Source: Pegea sp. RAD2-039
Lineage: Eukaryota; Chordata; Thaliacea; Salpida; Salpidae
Assembly (NCBI GenBank): GCA_034620365.1
Contig: JAQGEQ010000091.1
Coordinates: forward strand, 186,001 to 250,000
Reading direction: 5' to 3'
Length of the DNA: 64,000 nt
A program made the translations under genes and the position numbers. Positions 24,878 to 40,643 of the stretch are shown piece after piece. The notes under the pieces are model-generated. The model did not search any database, was not told the DNA's origin, and saw only the letters and a program-made list of their open reading frames with translations. Numbering within the stretch: position 1 is the stretch's first letter; every line of letters starts with the position of its first letter.

Positions 24878-25418
24878 CAATAAATGCGAAGGAGGGTGCC
24901 TAAGGAGAGCACCTCTCGCTAACACACATTCTCACAAATTAGATCTATTTGACGTGTAAACGAAAAAGCATATGACAATGAAGAATTGCACAGAATCATA
25001 GTATTGTAAAAGAGAAAAATTCACAGTTTAGAAATGGCAATGTTGGCGATATTATAACAATTCAGCTTTTTCTTCAACAGCATAAGTGATTTTGACATGA
25101 CAATCTCTGATGGCTGATTGTTCCATGTACTGATTGTGCGGTATGAGAAAAAACTTAATCTGGTTAACGCAGCTGGTGGAGTGGGCTTATTAAGATGTAA
25201 TTTATGTCTTCTAAGTTGATATAACTTGAGGGAGGGACTAATAGAGAAAAAGTCATCAAACTGAAGATCAATTAGGTTGTGAATAATTTTAAAAATCAGA
25301 ATAAGGTCGTATTTAATTCTTCGGATTTCCAAAGTATCTAGATTGAAGAAGCTGAGACGATGCTTATAACTCTCGTATTTGATATCAAGTTTCCTGCAAA
25401 CCAATCTCGTAATAAATT
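24878..25418 (-). mobile_element. 5'-truncated LINE (Jockey/CR1 group), reverse transcriptase C-terminus
   Basis: A minus-strand frame from about 25418 to 25021 encodes the end of a non-LTR retrotransposon RT: FITRLVCRKLDI, then FFNLDTLEIRRIKYDLILIF, then LRRHKLHLNKP, FFSYRTISTWNNQPSEIV and a final FKxxL-like segment. This matches the conserved C-terminal domain after the RT thumb in Jockey/CR1-type elements. A 3' UTR of about 140 bp follows, ending in the conserved GTTAGCGAGAGGTGCTCTCC region, then the TAAA tail array. The frame is intact, so this copy is relatively young, but it lacks endonuclease and RT core and cannot move by itself. Confidence 0.85.
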
Positions 25419-26528
25419 GTAATAAATATTCATTAATACTAGTAAAATTTGTTTAAAACAATAAATATAATTTCTTACTATAGTAAAGAGACTACAAATG
25501 AAGATGAATAACAAAAAAAACGAGATAATTTCAAAGAAAAATGTTTTAATTAAAAGGAGAATTATAGACATTACAAGCATTTTTATAAGTCAAAGTTGTT
25601 TTTTAGATATTTACTAAGTGTTAAGTTTGAACTTGATAAATACTGAGAACTGGTCACTTTTTCAAGCTGTAGTCTTTAGAAGACACATAGTAAACAGAAA
25701 TTAACTTTTCATATAAAAAAATCAAATTTAAAAGTCTTGGTATTAATTGAAATATTTGCATAATTACCTAAAAACGTTTTATGAGAACCTATCAAAATTT
25801 ACTTCCACAAATAGAAAATTTGGTGCAAAGTTGTGAACAGTAAACTATCTATTCTTAAAATTATAAAGTTTTATTTTGAAATTGTTTCTCAAATAATTAT
25901 TTAAAATTATTTAAAGCCTGAGTAGAAGGGAAATTTGTTAACTTTCTGACAGTTCTTCTAGAAGAGCAGTCTGCATCTGGATGGAGAGTGGAAGCCTGAT
26001 GCATTGACGATAACTAGATCTCCATAATTTCTGCTCTGGCTTTTCAGCATGATCGCTCTTGGCTGAGGCACGCCATTATTACTCAATTATCTTAAAGAAT
26101 TTCAATTTGGCTTGCACAAAAAATGTTGGTTTTTACTCTACAAGTTTTATTGAACATTTGATAAACGCTTTCTGTAAATAATCCTAATATTCTAAGACAA
26201 TGTAACAGCAGAATATACTCCATAATTTATTGAAGTAAGTTTTGACCAAAAAGCGTGACATAAAAGACGTAATATTGGAACACTTATCTTTACATTTACT
26301 TTACTCTGAGCAACGGAAATAACTTAATATAAGGTTTACTACATATCATGAAATTAAAATCAAACTAATATAATAAAAAAAGGTAGTTCCATCTGGTTAG
26401 CGTGTATATGAAAACAGATTTAATCTATTGTTCTCTTTTATTAGCAAGGCTTTTGGAATCATTCTATTTTTCTGTGAATTGTAAAAAGAAGTTTCAAGCT
26501 TCTAGAATTAAAAATTAGATATTGACTT
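25419..26528. other. Intergenic, no gene seen
   Basis: AT-rich apart from a slightly G+C-richer patch at about 25930-26070 that I could not identify. An open frame at 25338-25580 (minus) overlaps the LINE boundary and is hydrophobic low-complexity; not credible. Confidence 0.4.
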
Positions 26529-27041
26529 CTAATTTAACAAACTAAAAGTAGCTGTAAGACTAACAAATATATCCTTAGTTCAAATTTATACTTGGTTCAA
26601 ATAATTTGTACTTACTCTTTGGTATTTTAAACTTAACTTCACCTTTTTGAGGCTTATAATTATTCAGTGCTGAAACTAAGTTAACAGCTTTCGTTTCCCC
26701 CATCAGTTTATATAACTCTTCCCAGACGTTCATCAGATCTTTTTCATATTCAAGTCTCATCTAAAATCAGTAAATATTTTGAAATCTATCTATCTTTACA
26801 GACAGAAGCTACTAAAAATATTTTAAATATGGTAATTTATTTTTACAACAAGTTTTCATTAAGTCTTATACTGATTAAGTTGAAATAAATATACCTGCTT
26901 ATTTTCAACTTCTTCCAACTCTTTTCTGTAAGTTAAAAGATTTTTAAACACAATTAAGCATTACAAAATAAAGTTTTAAACTTACGAGCCTTCCACCATT
27001 GATTGTCCAATAATCATAACAACTATTAAGTTAATCTTCAT
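26529..27041 (-). CDS. Small secreted protein of unknown family (84 aa, or 90 aa if last intron retained)
   Basis: Not recognised. Minus-strand exons are 26986-27041, 26895-26925, 26616-26760 and 26529-26551. Exon 1 encodes a signal peptide (MKINLIVVMIIGQSMVEGS). The mature part is charged and mostly helical: KELEEVENKQ, then MRLEYEKDLMNVWEELYKLM, then GETKAVNLVSALNNYKPQKG and a basic end VKFKIPK. Two C-termini are possible. The GTAAGT donor after 26616 with a TTACAG acceptor at 26552 gives a tail of TTFSLLN. Without splicing the frame runs to 26575 and ends FEPSINLN. The intron would be 64 bp, in line with many of its neighbours. No cysteines are present, so it is not a disulfide-rich peptide. 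A secreted peptide or helical binding protein is possible, but no function can be stated. Confidence 0.6.
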
Positions 27042-28231
27042 TGCAGGCACCACGTTGAGCTGGTAACTTAGTTAATCAATTACTTAACTGGTAAATTAGT
27101 TAAAACGTTCAAATACTTATTTTATGTTGTACAATTGACAAACCTTGAAACTATAACTATTAAAAGTTTCTTCAGCTACTTACAAACATTACTAAGATAA
27201 AAACAAATCAAAAACTTTTAATTTATACTTTATCATTACAATACGGTATTTTTGATATGTCATGCATGACTCCTACTTCCTAAGACCCAGTTGACAGTGA
27301 GACGCTGAACTTCAAACTTTAATATTTGTCTAAGCTTTTTATATGAAGAATGAATTATTGTCACTATTTGTGAAGCAATTTAAGAAGTAAACACAAATTG
27401 TTCTGATAAAATTTGATCTTGATTCTGCTTGAAAATTATCATTATAAACTCAAATTAATAATATTTTGTATCAAACTATCAGCTAATTCTAGATCATAAA
27501 TCTTTAATTTTTTTAATCTGAGTCGTCTGATATATTTCCACATGTCTATTTCAGTATAAAAACAAGACAAATGAAACAGACGCAAACCAATAAAATATAA
27601 TCTGATTCCCAAGTATTTCGTTAGAAAATACCCACAGAATGTTTCTGATTTTTAAAAGTTGATGATTGCTTTAACTTAAAAGTTTTTTGGGTATTGAGTT
27701 TCTAACAATTGAATTTAAACTTTACTAGCTTATGAGATTGTTGACGATATTTAAACAATAATTGTGATTTGAGATATAATTATTTTTTGACAATTTTGTT
27801 GAAATACATAATTCTGTTGCTGACATAATGACGTAAATTGAATATTTCATTTAGACAGTCAATAGATTTGTCTGTTTTCTTGTAACCAGATATATTGTAA
27901 CATCAGCTTTAATTGTGGTTATTATAAATTATGAGATATTAATTATAAATCAAAAACACAAAACTTTAAATGGAATCAAATATTAATAGTAGATTAAATA
28001 TTTTTGAAGTTTAGAAGAATCGCTAAATACTTGGTATCTTTATACTCAAAATGGTGCAAGCTCTTTATAAATGAAATAAAAAATAACCTCTTTTATTTCT
28101 AAAACATAAACTTTATTAATTGCATCAGATTTTGCACCAAAAAACTAAATATTAATTATACAACTTATAGTAGCACAGTATATTAAGAAAGCAGAACAAG
28201 TAAATAAAAAATTTGTCGTCAAAAAGCATCT
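27042..28231. other. Intergenic, no gene seen
   Basis: AT-rich spacer between two minus-strand genes. It presumably contains the promoter of the secreted-protein gene and the 3' UTR region of the coiled-coil gene. No exon or repeat is supported. Confidence 0.5.
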
Positions 28232-29354
28232 TTAAGTTGCTTCTAAATGCTTAAGCATTTTTTGCAATATTTTTTCCTGCTTTTCACAGTCTGAATGTAA
28301 AAGTAAAAATTCAACGCACATTTTATAGTAATCTTCTTTGTGATTATTTGTTAATTGTATTAGTCTGTCAATTTTTAATTTAAGAATTTCTTGATCCGCT
28401 TTTCGTTTAGTCTCAAACCTGGTAATATAAAGTTTAATTCTTTATTTTAATTTTTTATTATTTTAAGACAAAAATTGATCACTATTTACAATTAATTTAA
28501 AACGATTGTAAGCAAGTTAGAGAATATCTAACTTAGATATTTTTTCTTGTTTTTCTTTTAGCATATCCTCATACTTGCAGCACATTTTGTTGAAACTGTC
28601 AATAAGAGCATTAACTTCATTATTTAACAACTCTGATTCCTATAAAATAAACAAACTTTTGAAGTTTTTTTTTATAAAAATATAAAAACCAAAGGTATTA
28701 GCAAAAACTAACTTTTTGGCGTTTTATCATTTCGTTTCTTGAATCTTCTAAACGGCGTGAAAACACATTGTACAAACTAAAACCTATTTCAGTTGCTTCT
28801 TTTTCCATTTTCAATGTCCTCCTTAAATGAATAATGCTATACACTTCACATAGCTCTTTACTCATCATTTGCGGGATCATATCATATATTTGTTCCGTTT
28901 TTATTCTAAAAACAAGAAAAAAGTGATTCACTTTGATTTATATGTCGCATAGTTTAATGATAAGTTTTAAACATTCTAAAACTATGGTTCAATTTTTCAT
29001 AAGTCAAGTTTTGTCTTAAAAAGTGTAGAAATAAATGTAAAAAAAAGTTTTTAAATTTGAACAGCAAGCGTTTCGTTTCTTTTTAGCAATTAAGTTTGAA
29101 GTTAAAGTTACAGCTTCAACTTCATATAATAAGTATACGCGAAAGTTTTTCATTCATAGAAATTTCACAAGTAATTTTGTTTTAATTGTTACTCAATGAA
29201 AAACATAAAAAAATAAGTAAGTTGGTCTTACGTACTTTAAAGATTTAATTGCCGTTAAAAGGCTTTGGTTTTTCTCTTGCAAAAACGATATTCTTTCCAT
29301 TGTTTGTTTTTCTGAATTTTTTTTTATTAAGTTTTTTGTGTAATCATTCTTCAT
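28232..29354 (-). CDS. Coiled-coil protein of unknown function (201 aa)
   Basis: Four minus-strand exons join in frame: 29236-29354, 28713-28905, 28533-28639 and 28232-28418. The predicted protein is almost entirely charged helix with heptad-like spacing: MERISFLQEKNQSLLTAIKS, then IKTEQIYDMIPQMM, then RRLEDSRNEMIKRQK, ESELLNNEVNALIDSFNKM, KYEDMLKEKQEKISKFETKR and KILQKMLKHLEAT at the end. There is no signal peptide and no membrane segment. I do not recognise the family; short coiled-coil proteins of this kind are often cytoskeletal, centrosomal or kinetochore components, but that is a guess. Exon 1 is joined at GTACGT rather than the nearby GTAAGA, because only that keeps the frame. Confidence 0.65.
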
Positions 29355-30442
29355 TTATGTTAGTTTTCAATAGTTTAATTTAATATAAATAATTATAAAT
29401 AAAAAGTTTTAACTCTTTAAACTAACTCGCTATTAAAACTTACTTTTTATTCTTCTTCAATTACTTTTTATTAGTATTCATGAAATTTTTTCTCGTTTCT
29501 TTGCTAGGTTTTAAATAAACAAAACTGTACTACAGACTTTTATTTCTTTATGACTATTTAAAGAAAAATATTTACAATAACTGATTGTAGTTAAAGAAGT
29601 ACAATTTAAGATTGACATCAAACATAAAAATCAGCTTATATTTAAGTTTTTACAAATACCTTTAAATTTCAAAATAGTTTTTCATCATAAAGCTTAGAAA
29701 CAAAAATTATTAATAAATATAGTATGAAGTAAGTCAAAATAAAATTAAAATGAACCATTTTAGTAATAAGTAAGTTTAGTACACTTAAATATATTCTAAT
29801 ACTTTATTGTTTCTCAAAAGCGTTTTATTAATTATTAGATTCCTTTTTTTAACCTTTTTACCTTCTTTTTTAGATCTTTAATAATATTTGTTTGATTTTT
29901 ATAAGTTATCTGTCTATTTCTACAAGCTTAATGTGTCTAATTTTCTTGTATATCATTTTTAAAACTTTATTTTTTAATTCATTTGAAAATTATTGAATTA
30001 AGAAATAAATCAGATTATGACAGTTCGTAGAGAGAATTTTAGTTACAAGTAAAATTGTTGAGTAAATTTAAAATATGTTATTGTAACTTGTATGAAAACT
30101 TAAAATTTTTTTCAAGAAATTAGTTTAACTTTTTTGTATAAATCAAATTATAGTAAGACTTAATAGAATGTTTAGGAATATTAAAATGGTTATTATACAA
30201 ATATAATTAATTAATTTATAAGGTATAAAATATGATTTTTTCAACTAATATTTTTTAAATCAAAACTCATAAATTATTTTGGTACAATATTTAATAAAAA
30301 TATTTATTTTAAAATTAAAAGTTTAATAATAATTGTTTACTAATATTGTTAGTCTTGGTTTATACTTTTAGAACTTTTTATAAAATTATATAATGTTATT
30401 TTTCAGAGATTTAACTTTTTTATTAATTGTTCAGAAGGGAAA
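29355..30442. other. Divergent intergenic region
   Basis: Very AT-rich region between the divergent coiled-coil gene and the MPLKIP-like gene. Promoters are expected, but no specific site stands out. A TTGTTCAG acceptor-like site ends at 30434, 8 nt before the next ATG. Confidence 0.5.
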
Positions 30443-31242
30443 ATGAGTGATAACTATCATTATTCATCATCTAATTATAATGTAAATATTGTTTTTTATA
30501 ATTTATATTTTTATAAAATATTTTCATATTTTGTTAATTATGTCTTATGGTATTAAATTTTTGTTAATATCAATTAAGAATTTTATGTTTTGACTTTTTG
30601 AAAGATCATTAGTATAATATTTTAAATATTTAAAAATGATTTGATCAAAAAGTTTATTGTGATATAAATTTAAGCTTAATATATTGATTTATTAAGTTAT
30701 AAAAAGTTTTTTAAGTCAATTAGTATTTAAGATATTTTGTTTGTAAATTTATCTTTCATTTTTAATATTTGTTTTAAAAATATAAATTTTTCAACCATTA
30801 ACAATTTTTAAATTTTTATAATTCTAAATATCAGTATCAAGCACAACAATACCAACATACAAACCATCCTCAAATGGAATCAAATAATTTTCACTATAAT
30901 TCGAGATTTAATCAGCCAATGGTATGATTTTATTGTTTTTAACATATATATATCATAACTTCAATTTATAAATATCTCCAACAGAACTATTTTGACCAGA
31001 GGTCCAGATTTCCAAGGCCCAGATATTATTCAAATACTAGACCAGAGTATTCAAGAAGCCGTCCATACCCAAGATATCGTAATTCGTCACAGTACCATAG
31101 AAGAGGTCATTGGAGGGATCAGGAAAATGAAGGCAAGAATAATATTGAAAGATACTATCAACCAAGTATGGTAGAAGACCCCTGGTTAGAATTTGAACAA
31201 ACAAAAGCAGATGATTCATCAACTACTGAAGAAACTAAATGA
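30443..31242 (+). CDS. MPLKIP: MPLKIP/TTDN1-like protein (127 aa)
   Basis: Exons (plus): 30443-30481, 30835-30921 and 30985-31242, phase 0 throughout. The protein is low-complexity and rich in Tyr, Asn, Gln, Arg and Ser (MSDNYHYSSSNYN, SRFPRPRYYSNTRPEYSRSR), then has a conserved C-terminal block ERYYQPSMVEDPWLEFEQ at about residues 97-114. That block matches the ENYFKPSMLEDPWxxLE signature of M-phase-specific PLK1-interacting protein, mutated in non-photosensitive trichothiodystrophy. The vertebrate protein binds PLK1 and is also linked to lariat RNA debranching through DBR1. Human MPLKIP is about 179 aa; here the disordered N-terminus is shorter and Tyr/Arg-rich rather than Gly/Pro-rich. An AATAAA follows at 31286. 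Identification rests on the short C-terminal motif plus the disordered Arg/Tyr-rich body. Confidence 0.78.
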
Positions 31243-32790
31243 AACATTTTATTGACTTTTTTGTAGATAATTTCTGATTTTTATGAATAAAACATCTCTG
31301 GTAAATTATAATAGAAGTAATATTCAGCTAAGCAAAGTTTTCTGTATTTATACAAGTTTTTCAATTTTTATAGAAATAAATGAAGAAACAAATAATTTTT
31401 AAATGATTTTAATAATACTTTTGTGAAGCAATAGCACTAGCTTTTTTTGCAAGCAAACAACTAATATTTAAAAGGTTATATCTAATCACTTCAGAGGTTT
31501 TGATGTACTTTAGTGTCAGATTGGTTTGACTTTTTTTACATTTTAAGTTATCTATAAAATTTAATGTATTTGAAGCTCATGGTACAGCCTTATAATCTGT
31601 TATTAATTTAGAATTATTACAAACCAGATTGAATTAGGTTATAAGAAAACTATTTTGATAAAAAATAAAACAGTAAAAAATAGATATTTTATCTTTGGTA
31701 TTTACATAAAAACCCTCCAACTAAAGGTGGTCTTCAAGCAATTACAAATCTAAAATGACTTCTACCTCGAAAATAAATTCCTTACTATCATAATCAAGTA
31801 GATTTGTTTTGAAAAGTATCTTAACAGCCTTGAAAAGGATGATTAATATTTTGTAGATATCCAGCATTAGCTGAATATAAACAGCTACAAAAAGATCTAA
31901 TTTCAGATTTATGTTAAACTGTTGCTGTGGTAAACAGCCTAAAGATGCATTTAATGGCTTGAAAACTTTAATATTTGTTTATTCATTACTTTTAAATTAC
32001 AATTAATTCCCTTTTTTTAATTCACCAAAATCTGAAATAAATCTTTTCCCAGCAGTCTTAAAGTTGTCGAATTTTATTCAAACTTAGAAAACTTGCATGA
32101 AAGGCTGCTTTAAAGTCAAATATTAAATGATTTTAAACTGATAAGAAGCATTAGCAAGGACTTTCTAAAAACTGAATTTTATCTTTATTTGCAGCTAGAT
32201 AAAAAGTAAGAAAAAAAAAGTATAAAAAATAATTTTATTTGACAAAAGCGAACGAGTTTTTCTATAATGACAGATTCAAAAAAGCTGAAACCGATTTACA
32301 AATATTTCAAAAACAATTCATCAGTACATGCCAGCGAAAACTCCACAAGATTTTTAAAACTATCGGTTTAAAAACAGTAAAAAAACTGAGAAAATGAAAA
32401 ATTCACAAATCACTTGCCAATTTGGTTGATATTTCAAAATATTCCAATATAGAAACTCTTTATTTGATTCTTCAACAAGCATACAAGTTTAAAAACAAAT
32501 TATTCAGTTATAAGGTTTTCAAATAAAAGCATGGAGCCATTATTAAAATCTAAAATAAAATTGAAAGTGAACGATGAGGCGATTTCAGTGAAAACAAAAC
32601 TGGTGAAAAAAATGATTTAAAAAAAAACAAGGTTTGTTGAGCAAATGTAGAAGTAAAAAAGAAAAGCAAAAAGTAGATGATTAAAAGTGATGCAAAAGCG
32701 GGAAGTCTGGATCTTTACTTTGTACTGATTTCATTGATATATTTTGTATCGATTTAAACAAGTATTTACATGATGAAATATGAAAATATA
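31243..32790. other. Intergenic, no gene seen
   Basis: It holds the MPLKIP 3' UTR and the 3' flank of SMAD4. A short plus-strand frame near 32266 (MTDSKKLKPIYKYF...) ends after about 34 codons and is not supported by neighbouring exons. No repeat was recognised. Confidence 0.45.
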
Positions 32791-36479
<3,689 letters not shown>

Positions 36480-38177
36480 TATTTTTAATTAAAAAGGCCG
36501 TACTAGTTCTGCATAATAAATAATTCATCAATAAAAACAAACAATAAAGAGTACATTTAAATAAACAACAAATTATAGTTCAAATAAAAACTAAAATATT
36601 GAATTATCTTAAAAGATATCAATATTAAAACTACATTCAAACTTCATACTTATTTTGTAATTAAAATTATGTTACATGTATTAATATTACATGAGTTACA
36701 TAAGTAATATATGATATAAAATTCTATTGGTAAAATATTTTAAGCAACTACATTATACTACGAGAAAATAAGATTACTGTAAACAATAAATAATCATAAT
36801 AAACAAAACCACCTGAAATTGTTAATATAAATATTTGTAATTTCAGTATGACTAAAATAGACATGCTTTTGTAATCCAGCTATAATGACAACTCAAAATT
36901 TATCAAGAATACATAGCTCATGATTTAGTTTTGTAAAAAATTAAATAATTTTACATAGTTAAAAGTAAAACAGTGATAATTAATAAAAATAACTTTTAGT
37001 TTTCATAATCAGAAACAAAAAATGTTTGCTTTAATTATAAGAAAAAAAATCATAGAATGTTTTGATTATAAAAACAGACAAAAATCGTTCTGATGAGAAT
37101 TATTAAAGATTTATAACATTAAACAAGAAATTAAACTTTTAACTAAAGGTGATATAAGAAAACTAAAGCTAACTTTAGGTTATGACGGAAATTTCGAGTG
37201 CAACAATTGACATAACCTAAGCACGCCTGTGTATGCTAACTTTAATAAACTACCAAGAAGAGTGTTGACAGGAAATAAATTTTAAAAATAGCAGCACCGC
37301 AAATTTTCATTTTCTACTATTGAAACTCTACGAAAGTTAATGATCTGTAAAGCTTTGTTTTGAGAGAAAGCAAATTAAAAAACTTAGTCAAAATTTTACT
37401 TAAATTAAAGTGAAATTTAAATTACAGTCAACTTAAAAATTAAGTCTATTAAGTCATTTAATTTAGTTTGAAGATAAGCACTTCATAAATAATAAAAAAT
37501 AAATATTTTGTTTGATCTAAGAAAATACACTATATAATTAAAATATAGAATCAATGATCTCATGATTCATGAGCAATGATCAATGATCTTCTATGATTCC
37601 TAAAAGACTCAAAAATCATGCTTTTAGCAAAGTCAAGAATCTATATAACTATAATCATTAAATACTTGAACAGCTGTTATTCAGGATGCGAAATTTCTTT
37701 ATCTTGATAAGTAATCTAAACCATAAGTCTTGTTTTTTAAACAGCTACAGCTATTACGTCCATTATCATTTCAAAATAGTCAACTTCTAGACGTACTGTA
37801 AGTAGAATTTAAAACTGAATTTGTTGTGAGGCAAAGTTGTGCAGGGTATAATAAATTAGAAATATTATTAGATATAAAATAAGAAAAAAGAATATCAGCA
37901 TTATATACAATTTATCAACGACTTTCTTTGACCATACTCCTTTTTACATAATTCTAAAAGAGATGATGAAACTTGCTGTTGTGGTGGAGCTGGAAAAAGA
38001 TTCCAAACTGTGGTTACTCTATTAAAAAGGCTACCAGCCACTGGATGGTACTGAAGTTATTAGTTGGGTAATTTTAAATGATGAACATCTAAGGACATAT
38101 AGAGGATTGCGATCTCTAAAGAAATCATTAAAAACAGAAAAGAAGAAGTGATTGATACTATTAAATATTTAATTGTG
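36480..38177. other. Upstream of SMAD4, no gene seen
   Basis: AT-rich; it probably contains the SMAD4 promoter. A stretch near 37960-38040 has a plus-strand reading with CCCGGAGKRFQTVVTLLKRL but is not flanked by convincing splice sites and I cannot assign it. Confidence 0.4.
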
Positions 38178-38735
38178 CTAACACACATTCTCACAAAAAG
38201 TATTATGCATAACAATAACTGTAAATATAACTAAGTTGGAAATATAGAAAGAAAAAGATGTAACACATGGCATTTCAGTAGTTCCCATACACTATAACAG
38301 TGAATAATTACACAGAATATTAAATATATAAAAAGTAAAACAGAATCACAATTTTAAAATGAAGACTGTGGTAATATTAAAGCATTTTAACTTTTGTTTA
38401 GACAGCATTAGTGATTTTGAGATGACAATGTCTGATGACAGCCTGTTCCAAGTACTAATTGTTTGGTATGAGAAAAAACTTGCTTTAATTAATGTACCAG
38501 GTGATATGGGGTTATTAAAGTATAATGTGTGTCCTCTGAGTTGTCTGAGTCGTCAATAATGATATAAGTTGAGAGAAAGACTAATGCGAAAAAAAGTATT
38601 GAATTGAAGGTCAACTAAACTGTGGAAAAATTTTAAAATAAGAAGTAAGTCGTATTTAATCCGTCAAATTTTCAAAGTATCTAAATTTAAGTAGCTGAGA
38701 CTATGTTAGTATATTAGTACGAGGTCCAACATTAA
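38178..38735 (-). mobile_element. Old 5'-truncated LINE copy
   Basis: Starts at GTGCTAACACACATTCTCAC, the shared LINE 3' end (minus orientation). It then follows, with many substitutions, the 3' UTR and RT C-terminal sequence of the copies at 24878 and 48030; for example, the region equivalent to LDTLEIRRIKYDL is readable near 38640-38690 but frames are broken. The 558-bp remnant lacks the RT core. Confidence 0.75.
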
Positions 38736-40643
38736 CTGATTCATTTAAAATTTGACTACACAATGATTATTTTTAGAATATCAAATCAAGAAAGATAACT
38801 ACCTAATATGTAACTTTTGTACACTTTGATTTTAAAAAGATCTATAAAAGTAAAGTCAAGTCTGTAAAAATATAAATGGAAACGGTGCAAAAACTTCCGC
38901 TGTGCTTTACAGCTTCTTAAGATCATACTTTTATTGTTTTAATTCTATAATTTCTTAGATTACAATTTTTCTAAATCTTACATAGCCAGAAACAATAGCA
39001 ATAAAGCTTACTATTTTGTTGAGTAGTAATTGCCGTATTTTTCTACTTTTATATTATTACACTTTTTTTAATAAATACTATTTTTATGGTGTTGTGTACC
39101 GTAAATACTAAAAAAAGGTTTCTTTACATCAACTCTGGCTCGATGTTAACATAAAACAGAAAATAGTAAATGAACGCTTGACAGATCAATTCCTAACTGT
39201 ATAATTTCTCGGCCAATAAAACCAAGCTAAAAAAGTTAAAAAATAACAGAGCCTTGCTCTTATTAGTAGATATTTGTGCTGATGGGTCTACTATCGTGTG
39301 TAGATGCAGCCAAGCACCTACAAAAACAGTAAATTGTATGATATTAAGAAATAAAGAAACTAGAGCTCAAAAGTTACTGAACAGATAAGCGCCAAAATTG
39401 AATAGATGGTATATGTAAAATTGTAAATTAAAGCTCAACTATACTTTTTTATTACTGCTATAAAATTGTGAGCGCCGTTTAACTATTTAATTTAGTTTAA
39501 TATGACTTAGAAATAAGTTTTACTTTTTAAAATGTATCAACTATCGCAAGTAGGTAAAATGATTTCAGATAAAGTGCAAATTATTGTTTAAAAAAATCAC
39601 GCATAAGCTTTCGAATAACTTAATATCTTTGTTTTAATATATAATGTATATTTGTTATACTTTCCTTAAATTCTTTTTATTTTCATTCTAATCATAAATA
39701 ATTTGCTTTCACAGAATTATTGTGCTTTAAATGTGCCGATAATGGCCGATAGCGATTACTTCCATTCAAATTTTAGTAAGTTGCCTCGTTCTACAAGATA
39801 GTTTAAATATTGAACTCTATATATTTAACAAGCTAATAATTTATTTTTTTTTATTTTCATATAAATTGTTATTACATTTTACTTATTGCATAATTTTTTT
39901 ATGTTGATCTTTATGTTTGGTGTTTTTCTTTTATTATTAATTAACTTATTTCTATCTTAGTGATTTAACGAATTTTCTTGATATTTTTTATATAAAAACA
40001 TAATAAAAATTATAAATTTGTATAAATAATTATTAGCAGTTATTGAATTAAAATTTCAATTAGATATTTAAAAGTTTTAATTTCAAATATAAACTTATTA
40101 AATTTTACCATTTTAATTTTTGATTAAAGTAGCATAGTAAAGCCTATTGTATATTAAAAATGTATTTTTTATAGTTTTTTCAAGTTGCTTTCTTTAAAAA
40201 TCATATAGATTTTATTGTAAATATTATTTTATATAGATTTTTAGCATTTTACTTTAAATTAAATTTTTAAAGCTGTTTTTATTGCAATGTTTTCTTAAGC
40301 TTAAATTTTTATTTGTATCAAATACAAGTCTTTCAATTTTATTTCAGTTAATTATAATAAAATGATTCATCAGAAGAAGTCTTGTAGACTTGTTTTCTAA
40401 ATTTTAAAGAAAGCTATTTTATAGAGTTGATATAATACTTTAAAGTAATATTAACTTTCTTTTAATCTTGTTTTTGAAACTATTTTTAGTTATAAAAGCT
40501 GAAACTTGTTTTTATAATCAATTAAGAAAAAGCTCTCTTTTAGACTATGTGCTTAAAAAATTATAAATAGAAATGATTTTTTTTACATTTTTTTTTCAGA
40601 ATAATATTTTCTTGATAATATTATTGTGTTGATAACCAGCAAA
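38736..40643. other. Upstream of BUB3, no gene seen
   Basis: AT-rich spacer. A long pyrimidine tract ending TTTTTTCAG at 40599, 44 nt before the BUB3 ATG, looks like a splice acceptor, so a 5' UTR intron or trans-splice site is likely. No coding exon upstream was found. Confidence 0.5.

Noticed and set aside
40626-40643. GTG-initiated extension of BUB3
   Set aside because: Not an ATG; the ATG at 40644 matches the known BUB3 start.
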